DNA of 64,000 nucleotides from Pontibacter akesuensis. Lineage in GTDB: Bacteria > Bacteroidota > Bacteroidia > Cytophagales > Hymenobacteraceae. This document shows, one piece after another, positions 28,285-38,600 of this stretch (position 1 is the first letter of the stretch; each line of letters begins with the position of its first letter). Below the pieces are notes generated by a model. The model did no database searches. It worked only from the letters and a program-made list of their open reading frames with translations, and was not told the origin of the DNA. The stretch is taken from the NCBI RefSeq assembly GCF_001611675.1, contig NZ_CP014766.1, positions 1,364,001 through 1,428,000 of the forward strand. Reading direction: 5' to 3'. The translations under genes and the position numbers were made by a program.

Positions 28285-28324
28285 AAACAGAAAAGCCACC
28301 GCAAATGCGGTGGCTTTTCTGTTT
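28285..28324 (+). terminator. Terminator after the EnvC-like gene
   Basis: An 18-bp perfect stem (28285-28302 with 28307-28324) and a 4-nt AAAT loop, 62 bp after the stop codon. The core is GCCACCGC, and the descending arm is T-rich. A second 10-bp hairpin (28326-28335 with 28344-28353) abuts it without a T tract. Confidence 0.85.
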
Positions 28325-28404
28325 CGAACTACTCCTCCCCCAAGGAGTAGTTCTGGTAAAAGAAGGCTGTTTGTGTTTGTGTTTGAAGCACAACAGCAAG
28401 ATTT

Positions 28405-28435
28405 AAAATAAAAAAACACCCCACAGTGTAGGGTG
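28405..28435 (-). terminator. Minus-strand intrinsic terminator with no assigned gene
   Basis: Arms 28417-28421 and 28431-28435 (CACCC/GGGTG), extended on the minus strand by six T, then ATTTT. The polarity is leftward, opposite to the EnvC-like gene. A -7 promoter element lies only about 25 bp upstream on the same strand. Confidence 0.6.
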
Positions 28436-28454
28436 CCTTTCCAAGCTATGAAAA

Positions 28455-28482
28455 CAAACTTAATATTTTTATCTAAACGCAA
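28455..28482 (-). promoter_or_regulatory. Minus-strand promoter candidate just upstream of a terminator
   Basis: On the minus strand TAAGTTTG (28462 down to 28455) matches TAnnTTTG, and TTG (28482 down to 28480) sits 17 bp upstream as a -33 element. A transcript from here would run only about 45 nt before the terminator at 28405-28435. Confidence 0.45.
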
Positions 28483-28558
28483 GCTTGGGCCTGCAACGAT
28501 TTCATGAATCTAAATTACAACCTCATTTGTTAATATGCAACACAAGGTAAAAAAACGA

Positions 28559-28816
28559 TCACTTAGTGAATCTGTGTATTACTATACTTCTATTTAAAGA
28601 TAAAGGTTGCAATATATTTTTACCTTCTACCCTAATAACAGCAAATACAGCCTGTAAGTTGCTTTTTGGTTGTAAATTAACAGCGGCTCTGCTAATTTCA
28701 GCACTTCCTGCCTGAGTACAAATATCCCATGCCTTTCGTGTGCCTACATCATCTATATACAAGGGTTGTGCCAACTTGGTACTCAGGCGCAACAACCTGA
28801 TAATCAACAGCAGCAT
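28559..28816 (-). CDS. Doubtful 85-residue reading frame in a gene-poor region
   Basis: This frame starts MLLLIIRLLRLSTKLAQPLY and contains no domain I recognise. Its codon composition is not convincing. It is listed because the region 28354-29030 is otherwise without genes for almost 680 bp and because a minus-strand promoter and terminator lie just beyond its end. The stretch is AT-richer than its surroundings. I see no RNA gene with a recognisable fold in it. Confidence 0.2.
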   Translation of the reverse strand: MLLLIIRLLRLSTKLAQPLYIDDVGTRKAWDICTQAGSAEISRAAVNLQPKSNLQAVFAVIRVEGKNILQPLSLNRSIVIHRFTK

Positions 28817-29030
28817 CCGACAGGCCCCTCAAACACATTCCAAGGGTGGGAATAACAGGACATGTACTTTCCAAATTCAGGAAGCCCGCAACAGGGGGAA
28901 ATACAGCTTTGCGGGTGACGGAAAAATATGGGGTAAAACCGGGCAGCTGATTTGACTCGTACGTATGGGGAAGGCCATTTAATAAAATCCTTGCTGCGGC
29001 GCACTTTAAACTTATACTGCCTGTTATGGG

Positions 29031-29057
29031 TTTATTAAAAATATAGCCTTAATTTTG
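29031..29057 (+). promoter_or_regulatory. Candidate promoter of the tatA-tatA-gatA cluster
   Basis: TAATTTTG at 29050-29057 fits TAnnTTTG; TTTA at 29031-29034 is 15-16 bp upstream and can serve as a weak -33 element. The first ATG follows at 29083, giving a leader of about 20 nt. Confidence 0.55.
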
Positions 29058-29082
29058 TATCACACTTTTAAACATTAATGAT

Positions 29083-29298
29083 ATGGTTATCACCAACGTT
29101 TTCTTATTTCTGGGAGGCCTGGGAGGCACGGAAGTTTTACTTATCCTGCTTGCCATTCTGTTGCTTTTTGGTGCCAAGCGTATTCCTGAGCTAGCCAAAG
29201 GTCTGGGCCGCGGTATCCGTGAGTTCAAAGATGCCACCAAGGAGATCAAGAATGATATCGAAACTTCAGTGAAGGACGATAACTCGACCACGAAGTAA
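29083..29298 (+). CDS. tatA: Sec-independent protein translocase TatA/TatE-type subunit
   Basis: A 71-residue TatA-family protein, the pore-forming element of the twin-arginine translocase that exports folded proteins. It has a short N-terminal transmembrane helix ([28 protein letters not shown] in pieces) with the FGAKRIPEL hinge, an amphipathic helix ([17 protein letters not shown]) and a charged tail. Length is typical. A close paralog follows after 31 bp. Confidence 0.92.
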   Translation: MVITNVFLFLGGLGGTEVLLILLAILLLFGAKRIPELAKGLGRGIREFKDATKEIKNDIETSVKDDNSTTK

Positions 29299-29329
29299 TA
29301 GTTTAGAAAGAATATAAGGTAGCAACACC

Positions 29330-29548
29330 ATGTGCCTTACCACTGTTTTCCTTTTCCTGGGGGACCTGGGATTAGGAGAAATGATGGTCGTTATGACCGC
29401 ATTCTTATTGTTGTTTGGCGCCGACAAGATTCCCGGCTTCGCCCGCTCCATGGGGCGCGGCATCCGTGAGTTTAAGGACGCAACAAATGAAATTAAGCAC
29501 GAACTAGAGCAATCCATTAAAGACGACCCTAAGTCCAAAAAAGATTGA
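29330..29548 (+). CDS. Second TatA/TatB-like subunit
   Basis: A 72-residue paralog of the preceding gene: transmembrane helix with LGLGEMMVVMTAFLLLFGA, the hinge FGADKIPGFARSMG and the amphipathic helix [17 protein letters not shown]. The amphipathic helix is nearly identical to its neighbour's, while the hinge differs (GADKIPGF against GAKRIPEL). It is too short for a normal TatB, but could fill that role, since Tat systems with two TatA-like proteins are known. Its stop TGA overlaps the TTG start of gatA. Confidence 0.85.
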   Translation: MCLTTVFLFLGDLGLGEMMVVMTAFLLLFGADKIPGFARSMGRGIREFKDATNEIKHELEQSIKDDPKSKKD

Positions 29549-30981
29549 GACAGTATAACTCGCTCCGCGACATCCGCACAGACATGGCCAATGGGCAGGT
29601 TTCGTGCCGGCAATTGGTAGAACACTACCTGCACAACATAAAAGAGAAAGCCCAGCTAAACGCTTTTCTGGAAACATTTGAGGAGGAGGCACTTGCGCAG
29701 GCAGATGCTGTAGACCAGAAAATATCCAATGGCACGGCCGGCAAACTCGCCGGTATGGTGATTGGGCTAAAAGACGTGCTGGCTTACAAAGACCACAGCC
29801 TGCAGGCCTCCAGCCAGATATTGAATGGCTTTAAGTCGCTTTATACCGCCCCTGCCGTGCAGCGCCTGCTGGATGCCGATGCCATTATAATCGGTCGCCA
29901 GAATTGCGATGAGTTTGCCATGGGCGCTTCCAACGAGAATTCCTCTTTCGGTGATGTGTTAAACGCTGATGCCCCTGCCCGCGTGCCCGGAGGATCTTCG
30001 GGCGGATCGGCTGTGGCCGTGCAGGCAGACCTGTGCCTTGCCTCCATTGGCTCTGACACCGGCGGCTCCGTGCGCCAGCCCGCTTCTTTCTGCGGTGTGG
30101 TAGGCTTCAAGCCTACATACTCCCGCATCTCCCGCTATGGCCTCATCGCCTACGCTTCTTCCTTCGACCAGATCGGCTTTATCACCAAAAGTGTAGAGGA
30201 TGCTGCGTTGTTGCTGGAAGTAGTGGCCGGACCGGACGGACTTGACAGCACCGCCAGTCAGCGTGAAGTGCCTGCCTACAGTGAGCTGCTACAGGCCGAT
30301 AAGAAGTATAAGATTGGCTACATCCGCGACTGCTTTGAGCGTGAGGGGTTGGACACCGAAGTAAAGGACGCCATCCTGAATGTAAAAGACATGCTGAAGG
30401 ATGCCGGGCATGAGGTGGAGCCAGTGGAGTTCCCGTACCTGGACTACATGGTGCCAACCTACTATATCCTGACCACCGCCGAAGCCAGTTCTAACTTGGG
30501 CCGCTTTGACGGCGTGAAGTATGGCTTCCGCTCCGACAACGCTACAGACCTTACATCACTCTATAAAAAGACCAGGGCCGAGGGCTTTGGCCACGAAGTA
30601 CAGCGCCGTATTATGCTCGGCACCTTTGTGCTTAGCGCCGACTATTATGACGCCTACTATACTAAGGCACAGAAAGTAAGGCGCTTGATAAAAGAGAAGA
30701 CCGACGAGTTGCTTCAGGCATATGATTTCCTTATCTTGCCTACTGCTCCTACTACAGCCTTTAAGCTGGGAGAGAATACAGCAAACCCGTTGGCCATGTA
30801 CCTGGCCGATATTTTTACGGTGCAGGCCTCTTTAGCCGGTGTTCCAGCCATCTCTATCCCAGTTGGCCGCGACACCAACGGATTGTCCATCGGGTTGCAG
30901 TTAATGACGCGTTCTTTTGAGGAGCCGGCTTTACTTGCCTTCTCGAATTATATACTGGACAAGATATCCGTTGAAGCATAA
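29545..30981 (+). CDS. gatA: Asp-tRNA(Asn)/Glu-tRNA(Gln) amidotransferase subunit A
   Basis: GatA, 478 residues, releases ammonia from glutamine for transamidation of misacylated tRNA by the GatCAB complex. The amidase signature is complete: GLKDVLAYKDH with the catalytic Lys (about residue 73), GGSSGGSA (about 149) and GSDTGGSVRQPA with the nucleophilic Ser (about 173). The start is TTG at 29545, which overlaps the TGA of the tat gene and gives the usual RQYNSLRDIR N-terminus; an ATG 13 codons later would remove it. Translational coupling to the Tat genes is unusual functionally but probably incidental. Confidence 0.93.
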   Translation: MRQYNSLRDIRTDMANGQVSCRQLVEHYLHNIKEKAQLNAFLETFEEEALAQADAVDQKISNGTAGKLAGMVIGLKDVLAYKDHSLQASSQILNGFKSLYTAPAVQRLLDADAIIIGRQNCDEFAMGASNENSSFGDVLNADAPARVPGGSSGGSAVAVQADLCLASIGSDTGGSVRQPASFCGVVGFKPTYSRISRYGLIAYASSFDQIGFITKSVEDAALLLEVVAGPDGLDSTASQREVPAYSELLQADKKYKIGYIRDCFEREGLDTEVKDAILNVKDMLKDAGHEVEPVEFPYLDYMVPTYYILTTAEASSNLGRFDGVKYGFRSDNATDLTSLYKKTRAEGFGHEVQRRIMLGTFVLSADYYDAYYTKAQKVRRLIKEKTDELLQAYDFLILPTAPTTAFKLGENTANPLAMYLADIFTVQASLAGVPAISIPVGRDTNGLSIGLQLMTRSFEEPALLAFSNYILDKISVEA

Positions 30982-30989
30982 ACCATATC

Positions 30990-32510
30990 ATGACCTACAG
31001 TAAGTTCTTTACATTGCTTGCGGCTATGGCTGGCAGCATCTGGGCAGTTGATGCCCAGGCTGCCAGCCATAGCCTTTTGTTTGAAGCCCCTTTGGTATCA
31101 CCCAAAGATTCGCTGAAGCCTGGTGCCGTGCAACTCACCCCCGAGGAGCTGGCTTTGCTCGTAGAAATTATCCCCAACGAGCCCGACGAGGTAATTGCAG
31201 ACCGCCTGAGCTGCCTGGACTCTGAGATTCCGCTCGTGTTCAACAACTATGTAAGGAACTTCATCGATTACTTTACCATCCGCAACCGCAAGTATACGCG
31301 AACCATGCTGCAGCGCGAGAACGTGTACTTCCCGCTTTTTGAGAAATACCTCAAGAAGTACGACATGCCGGATGAACTTAAATACCTTTCCATTGTAGAG
31401 TCAGGCCTCTCGCCAAAGGCGCAGAGCCCAGTGGGTGCCGCGGGTCTGTGGCAATTTATGAAACCCACAGGCCGTGAATATGGCTTGGAGCAAACTTCTT
31501 TCACGGATGAGCGCCTTGACCCGGAAAAGTCCACGGATGCGGCCATGCGTTTTCTGCGCCGCCTGCACAAGTACTACGACGGCGATTGGGAATTGGCTTT
31601 GGCAGCGTACAACTGTGGCCAGGGCAACGTGAACAAAGCAATTCGCAGAGCCGGCGGGGGCAAAAAAACATTTTGGGAGATCTTCCCATACTTGCCGCGC
31701 GAAACCCGGGGCTATGTACCTAGTATGACGGCCGTGCGCTATGCCATGAACTATGCCGGGGAGCACAACATTTTCTCCGACTCTATACTTTACGCCCCGC
31801 AGGTGGATTACCTGGAGGTAACGCAGGCCATGGACCTGGAGAAACTGGCCTGGGAACTGCACCTGACGCCGGGGGAACTGATGGCGCTGAACCCGGAAAT
31901 CACCAAAACAAAGCTACCAGATCAGAAAAACAACTATAAACTGCGCGTACCAGCAAACCGTGCCGCGTTGCTGGCCTCCGCTGCCGATAAGAGGTGTATT
32001 CTGATGGCTGCCGCGCCCGTGGCACCACAACCTAAGCCGCAGGAGACGCCTGTTATGCTTGCCGCTGTAAAGAAGGAAGCTGAGCCGGCAACGGAAACAG
32101 AGGCAACGTCCAGCCTGGAGAAAACAACTTATACGGTACAGCGCGGCGACAACCTGACACAGATAGCCCAACGCCATAACGTAACCATTGAGCAGCTAAA
32201 GGAATGGAACAACCTGGCCAGCAACAAGCTGATGCCGGAACAGAAGCTGCAGTTACTGCAGCCTGCACAGGCCGCCGAACCAGTTGTCAGCACCCCTGTG
32301 GTTTTAGCCTCCAACAAAACAACCACAAAGGAAACCCCGGCTAAACAGATCGTGCAGCCGCAGGAGCAGTTAATTCACCATGTGCAGCCGGGGGATACGC
32401 TCTGGCAAATCTCCAGGAAGTATAACGGCATTCCAGTGGAGCAGATAAAGAAGCTGAACAACCTGAAAGATAACGCCATCAAGCCCGGGCAGAAACTCAT
32501 CCTGAGCTAG
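30990..32510 (+). CDS. Lytic transglycosylase with two LysM domains (MltD-like)
   Basis: A 506-residue envelope enzyme that cleaves peptidoglycan glycan strands. After a signal peptide (about 1-25) come a helical N-terminal region and an SLT domain with the catalytic Glu in YLSIVESGLSPKAQSPVGAA (about residue 138) and the GLWQFM and AAYNCGQGNVNKAI segments. A linker rich in Pro/Thr/Glu (about 340-380) leads to two LysM repeats (TYTVQRGDNLTQIAQRHNVT and HHVQPGDTLWQISRKYNG) that bind murein. It follows gatA by 8 bp and ends with its own terminator. Confidence 0.92.
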   Translation: MTYSKFFTLLAAMAGSIWAVDAQAASHSLLFEAPLVSPKDSLKPGAVQLTPEELALLVEIIPNEPDEVIADRLSCLDSEIPLVFNNYVRNFIDYFTIRNRKYTRTMLQRENVYFPLFEKYLKKYDMPDELKYLSIVESGLSPKAQSPVGAAGLWQFMKPTGREYGLEQTSFTDERLDPEKSTDAAMRFLRRLHKYYDGDWELALAAYNCGQGNVNKAIRRAGGGKKTFWEIFPYLPRETRGYVPSMTAVRYAMNYAGEHNIFSDSILYAPQVDYLEVTQAMDLEKLAWELHLTPGELMALNPEITKTKLPDQKNNYKLRVPANRAALLASAADKRCILMAAAPVAPQPKPQETPVMLAAVKKEAEPATETEATSSLEKTTYTVQRGDNLTQIAQRHNVTIEQLKEWNNLASNKLMPEQKLQLLQPAQAAEPVVSTPVVLASNKTTTKETPAKQIVQPQEQLIHHVQPGDTLWQISRKYNGIPVEQIKKLNNLKDNAIKPGQKLILS

Positions 32511-32531
32511 GCCACTGTAGAAGCAACAAAC

Positions 32532-32565
32532 AAAAGCACCTTCTCTTCAGAGGGTGCTTTTTAAT
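32532..32565 (+). terminator. Terminator after the MltD-like gene
   Basis: Arms AAAAGCACC (32532-32540) and GGTGCTTTT (32553-32561) form a 9-bp stem with a 12-nt loop, followed by T residues and then AATTTTC. It lies 22 bp after the stop codon. Confidence 0.8.
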
Positions 32566-32766
32566 TTTCAGAGGCAATGGCATTTCCCCGCATCAAAAAA
32601 AACACAAAACCTGCCTGCCTGAGTTATGCACCGCTTATCTTTGGAGGCTCAACTTTGGATTAACCGTATTTTCTTACAAAATTGGTCTTTAGCCAAATAA
32701 GGTTTGCTTAAAGCAGCTACACTTTAACCCAGGTGAGCGAACAACTATTACACACCACACGCATTT

Positions 32767-35040
32767 ATGATTAAAGTTAACAGAGAGGATGCCCTGAACT
32801 ACCACATGGAGGGTAAACCAGGCAAGATTGAGGTAGTACCCACCAAGATGGTAAGCACGCAGCACGATTTGGCCCTCGCATATTCTCCCGGCGTTGCCGA
32901 GCCTTGCAAAGAGATTCACGCAGATAAAGACAATGTATACAAATATACCGCCAAGGGAAACTTGGTGGGCGTTATATCAAATGGTACAGCGGTGCTGGGC
33001 CTGGGCAACATTGGCCCGGATGCCTCCAAGCCGGTGATGGAGGGAAAAGGCGTACTGTTCAAAAAGTTCGCAGGCATCGATGTGTTTGACATCGAGATTG
33101 ACTGTAACGACCCCGAGGAGTTCATCCGCATCGTGAAATCGCTGGAGCCTACCTTCGGCGGCATTAACCTGGAAGACATTAAGGCCCCGGAAAGCTTCAA
33201 GATTGAGAATGCGCTGAAGGAGCAAATGAACATTCCGCTGATGCACGACGACCAGCACGGTACAGCCATTATCTCGGCTGCCGCTCTGCTGAATGCCCTG
33301 GAACTGACGGGGAAGAAAATCGGCGAGATCAAAATGGTAATCAATGGGGCCGGGGCCGCCGCCATTGCCTGCACCAAACTATACGTGGCCCTCGGTGCGC
33401 ACCTCGACAACATCGTGATGTTCGACAAGGACGGCATCATACGCCCAGAGCGCAACGACCTTGATATTTACCGGGCGCAGTTCGTAACCATGCGCAAGAT
33501 TGACACGTTGGCGGAGGCAATGCAGGACGCGGATGTGTTCGTTGGTCTTTCTGCCGGTAATGTGCTGGCACCGGAACTCGTAAAATTGATGGCCTCTGAT
33601 CCGATCATCTTTGCCCTGGCTAACCCGGACCCGGAAATCCCTTATGAGGAGGCGATGGCTACCCGCGAGGACTTGATCATGGCCACGGGTCGCTCGGACC
33701 ATCCAAACCAGGTAAATAACGTGCTGGGTTTCCCCTACATCTTCAGGGGCGCCTTGGATGTGCGTGCCACGGAAATTAACGAGTCCATGAAGCTGGCTGC
33801 CGTACACGCACTGGCTGAACTGGCAAAGGAGCCTGTGCCGGAACTGGTGCACAAGGCTTACGGCGACAACACCATTAACTTTGGCCGTTTATACCTGATC
33901 CCGAAGCCGCTGGACCCGCGCCTGATCACCACCATCTCCCCTGCCGTGGCAAAGGCCGCCATGGAGAGCGGCGTGGCGCGCAAGCCCATCACCGACTGGG
34001 AAGCCTACGAGGATGAACTGCGGGAGCGCATCGGCATTGACCAGAAACTGATGTCACGCATCACGATTCAGGCAAAGAAGGACGTGAAGACCGTTGTTTT
34101 TGCCGAGGCCGATCATTACAAAATCCTGAAGGCTGCCCAGATCGTAAACGAGCAGCGTATTGCTAACCCCATACTTCTGGGAAACCGCAAGCGCATCCAA
34201 GCCATCATCGACGAAAACAACATGGACCTGCAGGGCGTGCGCATCATAGACACGTATGAGGAAGGCGAAAAGCGTGCGGAGTTTGCCCAGATCCTGTTTG
34301 AGCGGCGCCAGCGCAAAGGCCTGACGCTGTTTGATGCCCAGCGTTTAATGCGCGACCGCAATTACTATGGCAGCATGATGCTGGACACCGGAGAGGCCGA
34401 TGCACTGATCTCAGGCCTGACCCGCGATTACTCTAAAACCATTTCGCCAGCGCTGCAGGTGATCGGGGTGGAAGAGGGCATCAACAAGGTGGCGGGTATG
34501 TACATTATACTTGGCAAGAAAGAGCCGTATTTCTTTGCCGACACCACCGTAAACGTGAACCCAACCGCCGACGAATTGGTTGATATCATCGGTCTGACAG
34601 CCCGTACGGTACGCTTTTTTGATACAGAGCCACGCGTGGCCATGCTTTCCTACTCCAACTTCGGTTCGGTGGGTGGCGATATTCCGAGTAAAGGTGCCGA
34701 GGCTGTGCGCAAAGCCAAGCAACGCTACCCGGAACTGCTCATCGACGGGGAGATGCAGGCGAACACTGCTTTGAACCGCAACCTGCTGCGCGAGCATTAT
34801 CCGTTCAGCGAGCTGGCAGAGAGAGGCGCCAACACGCTGGTGTTCCCAACGCTGGCATCCGGCAATATTGCCTACAAAGTGCTGCAGGAAATAGGCGGCG
34901 TAGAAGTGATTGGCCCGGTACTGATGGGCATGCGCAAACCAGTACACATTCTGCAGCTAGGCTCCTCTATTCGCGATATCGTGAACATTGTGGCTATTGC
35001 TGCGGTAGACGCCCAGAACTATAACAAGCAAAGTATATAG
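32767..35040 (+). CDS. maeB: NADP-dependent malic enzyme, phosphotransacetylase-domain type
   Basis: A 757-residue bifunctional-looking protein. The malic enzyme half (about residues 1-420) oxidatively decarboxylates malate to pyruvate; it shows [24 protein letters not shown], the metal-site HDDQHGTA and the nucleotide-binding [15 protein letters not shown]. The C-terminal half (about 430-757) is phosphotransacetylase-like ([53 protein letters not shown] in part) and in characterised homologues is regulatory, binding acetyl-CoA. Its stop TAG directly abuts the ruvA ATG, so the genes are co-transcribed. Confidence 0.95.
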   Translation: MIKVNREDALNYHMEGKPGKIEVVPTKMVSTQHDLALAYSPGVAEPCKEIHADKDNVYKYTAKGNLVGVISNGTAVLGLGNIGPDASKPVMEGKGVLFKKFAGIDVFDIEIDCNDPEEFIRIVKSLEPTFGGINLEDIKAPESFKIENALKEQMNIPLMHDDQHGTAIISAAALLNALELTGKKIGEIKMVINGAGAAAIACTKLYVALGAHLDNIVMFDKDGIIRPERNDLDIYRAQFVTMRKIDTLAEAMQDADVFVGLSAGNVLAPELVKLMASDPIIFALANPDPEIPYEEAMATREDLIMATGRSDHPNQVNNVLGFPYIFRGALDVRATEINESMKLAAVHALAELAKEPVPELVHKAYGDNTINFGRLYLIPKPLDPRLITTISPAVAKAAMESGVARKPITDWEAYEDELRERIGIDQKLMSRITIQAKKDVKTVVFAEADHYKILKAAQIVNEQRIANPILLGNRKRIQAIIDENNMDLQGVRIIDTYEEGEKRAEFAQILFERRQRKGLTLFDAQRLMRDRNYYGSMMLDTGEADALISGLTRDYSKTISPALQVIGVEEGINKVAGMYIILGKKEPYFFADTTVNVNPTADELVDIIGLTARTVRFFDTEPRVAMLSYSNFGSVGGDIPSKGAEAVRKAKQRYPELLIDGEMQANTALNRNLLREHYPFSELAERGANTLVFPTLASGNIAYKVLQEIGGVEVIGPVLMGMRKPVHILQLGSSIRDIVNIVAIAAVDAQNYNKQSI

Positions 35041-35631
35041 ATGATAGCCTACATAGATGGCAAGTTAACGCACAAGGACCCCACTTACGTCATCATCGAA
35101 ACGAACGGTGTGGGGTACCAGATCAAGATTTCGCTGAGTACGTATTCTGCCCTGCCTGCCGGTGAGCGCTGCAAGCTGCATACTATCCTGAACATAAAGG
35201 AGGATGCCCATACCTTGTATGGCTTTGCCACCATTGCCGAGAAAGACGCGTTCCTGCATTTGATATCGATCTCAGGCGTGGGCCCCAACACGGGGCTCAT
35301 GATCCTGTCTTCGCTGTCGGTGGAGGAGATACAGCAGGCGATTGTGCGGGAGGATGTGCGCACTATCCAGAACGTAAAGGGAATCGGGGCCAAAACGGCT
35401 CAGCGCATCATCCTGGAACTAAAGGACAAAATCAAGAAAGAGGTGTTGCTATCCGATGTTTCGGCACCTGCTGCTTCGCACAATACAAACCGTGCCGAGG
35501 CGTTATCAGCATTAGTGACGCTGGGCTTCGCCAGAAACGTTGCAGAGAAAACACTCGACGCGATTATCAAGCGCGAAAGCGGCAGCCTGAGTGTGGAGGA
35601 GTTGATTAAGTTTGCTTTGAAGTCTTCATAA
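35041..35631 (+). CDS. ruvA: Holliday junction branch migration protein RuvA
   Basis: RuvA, 196 residues, binds four-way DNA junctions and loads the RuvB motor. Domain I (OB fold) is at about 1-62 (MIAYIDGKLTHKDPTYVIIE), domain II has two helix-hairpin-helix motifs (ISGVGPNTGLMILSSL and VKGIGAKTAQRIILELKDK), and domain III at about 145-196 binds RuvB (EALSALVTLGFARNVAEKTL). The ATG follows the maeB stop with no gap. The order maeB-ruvA-sprA-gcvH is, as I recall, conserved in Cytophagales. Confidence 0.96.
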   Translation: MIAYIDGKLTHKDPTYVIIETNGVGYQIKISLSTYSALPAGERCKLHTILNIKEDAHTLYGFATIAEKDAFLHLISISGVGPNTGLMILSSLSVEEIQQAIVREDVRTIQNVKGIGAKTAQRIILELKDKIKKEVLLSDVSAPAASHNTNRAEALSALVTLGFARNVAEKTLDAIIKRESGSLSVEELIKFALKSS

Positions 35632-35647
35632 GAGAATATACCTGATT

Positions 35648-38600
35648 TTGATCTGGAAAAGTAAAAAGCACAACCTGCTGTTGATCCTGGTTGCTTCTAT
35701 TTCTTTGCTTACCTGGCTGGCGCAGGCAGAAGGGCTGCGCACGTCCCACCGGTTTAAAACAGGCCTTCTCAAAAACCTGCTGGCACAGCAGGACACTGCC
35801 CGCAAGGACAGCACCAAGTATATTCCCAGCCGCAAGCCTACGTTTGTTCCATCCGACAGGTATGGCAGCCCCTTCGGCGCTCGGCCAAGCTCCTCTCCCT
35901 TGCTGCTGGGCCAGCCCAGCAACCTGCACCTGAACGTAGAGCTTGACGACAGCCTGCAGCAGTACAATATTACCGAGACAATCGGCGACAGCGTACTGTA
36001 CCGTCCGCCCTCCTCCATGTCGCTGCGCGATTACTCAGAGTGGCAGCAGCGCGAAGCCATCCGCAATTACTGGCGCGCCAAGTCATCTGGTCTGGATGGC
36101 GAAAGCGTGGTGAGCAGCAACCGCCTGATTCCCAAGCTGTACATCAGCCCGATGTTCGACCGCATCTTTGGCGGCAACTACGTGGACATTCAGCCAAACG
36201 GAAACGTGTCGCTTAAATTCGGAGCGCGCTTTAACCGCAACGAGAACCCGACGATACCGCTTAGCCAGCAGCGCACCGGCGATTTCGACTTTGAGCAGAA
36301 CATTTCCCTGAACCTGGTGGGCCAGATCGGCGAGAAACTGCGCCTGAACTTTAACTGGGACAACAACGCCAACTTCGACTTCGAGAACAACATGAAGTTG
36401 GATTACACGGGTTACGAAGAAGAGATTATCCGCAAGATAGAGGCCGGTAACGTAAGCCTGCCCCTGAACAACTCCCTGATAACGGGTGCGCAGAACCTGT
36501 TTGGTATCAAGGCGCAGCTGCAGTTTGGGCGATTAGGCGTAACCACCATTGCCTCCAGCCTGCGCGGCACCAACGATGAGGTCATTATCCAGAACGGCGG
36601 GCAGAACAGGCCTTTCGAGATTCGGGTGGATGAGTACGACCGTGACCGCCACTTCTTTCTGTCTCAGTTTTTCCGGGGCCGCTACAACGAGGCCCTCAGG
36701 CCTTTGCCCCTGGTAAACTCTGGCATCGTGATTCGCCGCGTGGAACTGTATGTGACCAACAACAGCCGCCAGACCGAGAACCTGCGTAACATTGTGGCTT
36801 ACATGGACTTGGGTGAGGCTGACCCTTACCGTGAGCGCTTCGAAAATGGCCGCCCGGCCACCGCTCCGGCCGACAACCAGGCCAACACCTTGTACAGCCT
36901 GATTTCTCCCCCTAACAGCCAGGCACGTGACAACGCGCGGGTGGATAGTTACCTGCAGTCCTTAGGGCTGGAGAAGGGAACAGACTTTGAGCATGTGCGG
37001 GCGCGCAAGCTGGAGCCTAACGAGTACCGCTTTAACCCGCAGTTGGGCTATATCTCGCTTAACTCTGCCCTGCTGCCCGACCAGGTGCTCGGCATCGCCT
37101 TTGAGTATACGTATAACGGCAAGACCTACCAGGTAGGTGAACTGATCAACGATTACCAGAACCTGGACTCGGAGAAGGTGATCCACATGAAGTTGCTGCG
37201 CGCCACCAACCCATCCCTGAATTTCCCTACCTGGGATTTGATGATGAAAAACGTGTACGCGCTGGATGCCACGCAGGTAAACCGCGAGGATTTCAGGCTG
37301 CAGATCATCTACAAAGACGATGAGACGGGCGTGGACCTGACAAGTATAAAAGAGCCAAGCCCGATCCGGAACATACCCTTAGTGGAGGTCTTTAACCTCG
37401 ACAACGTTAACTCCAACAACGACAGGCCGAGCGACGGCAACTTCGACTTCCTGCCTGGCATCACCATTGATACCGAGACAGGCCGTATCTTCTTCCCGCA
37501 GGTAGAGCCGTTCGGTGATTACCTGGCGAGCAGACTGGAAGGAAACCCCGCCCTGATAGACCAGTACGTGTTCCAGGAACTCTACGACCAGACACAGACC
37601 GATGCGCAGCAGAACAACGTAAAAGCAAAGTTCTACCTCACGGGCCGCGTTAAATCTACTTCTTCGGATGAAATTATGCTGCCGGGCTTCCAGATTGCGG
37701 AAGGCTCTGTGGTGGTATACTCGGGTGGCACCAGGCTGATAGAAGGCACCGATTACCAGGTGTTCTACGACCTTGGCCGCATCAAGATCCTGAACCCAAG
37801 TTACCTTAGCTCTGCCAACGACCTGCGCGTAACCTACGAGAAAGCCGAACTGCTGAACATACAGCCCCGCACCATGCTTGGCGCGCGCTTCGACTACCGC
37901 CTGAGCGATGATGTGAACATCGGAGCCACTGTGTTGCACCTGAATGAGCAGTCGTACATCAACCGGGTAAGTATAGGCGATGAGCCCACCAACAACACCA
38001 TTTACGGCCTCGACCTGAACATGCAGAAGGAGTCGCGGATGCTGACACGGTTTGTGGATGCCATCCCGCTGATTCAGACCAAGGTGCCGTCGCTAATTAC
38101 CTTCAGTGGCGAATTTGCCCAGTTGGCGCCCTCCAAGTCCAAATCAAGTGCAAACGAAGACGGTGCCTCTTACATTGATGACTTTGAAGGAGCCGAAACG
38201 CCTTATAACCTGGGTGGCTTTAACAACAGCACCTGGCGCCTGGCGGCCACACCGGCACCGCTGGTGCCTGGCCCTGGCCTGCAGTACTCCTACAACCGCG
38301 CAAAACTGGCCTGGTATACCATCGACCAGATATTTTACCGCAACTCAGACAACCGGAAGCCGGGAAGTATAACGGATGAGGAACTGAAGAACAACTACGT
38401 ACGCGGTATTTGGAGAAACGAGCTATTCCCGAACCGCGACGCCGAAATAACTAATACTTACGAGTATACATTTGACCTGGCCTACTACCCTCGTGAGCGT
38501 GGGCAGTACAACTATAACCCGAACTTAACGACACAGGGCCTGCTGGCCGATGACCCGCGCAGAAACTGGGGTGGTATCAGCCGTGAGATTTCGTTTGACA

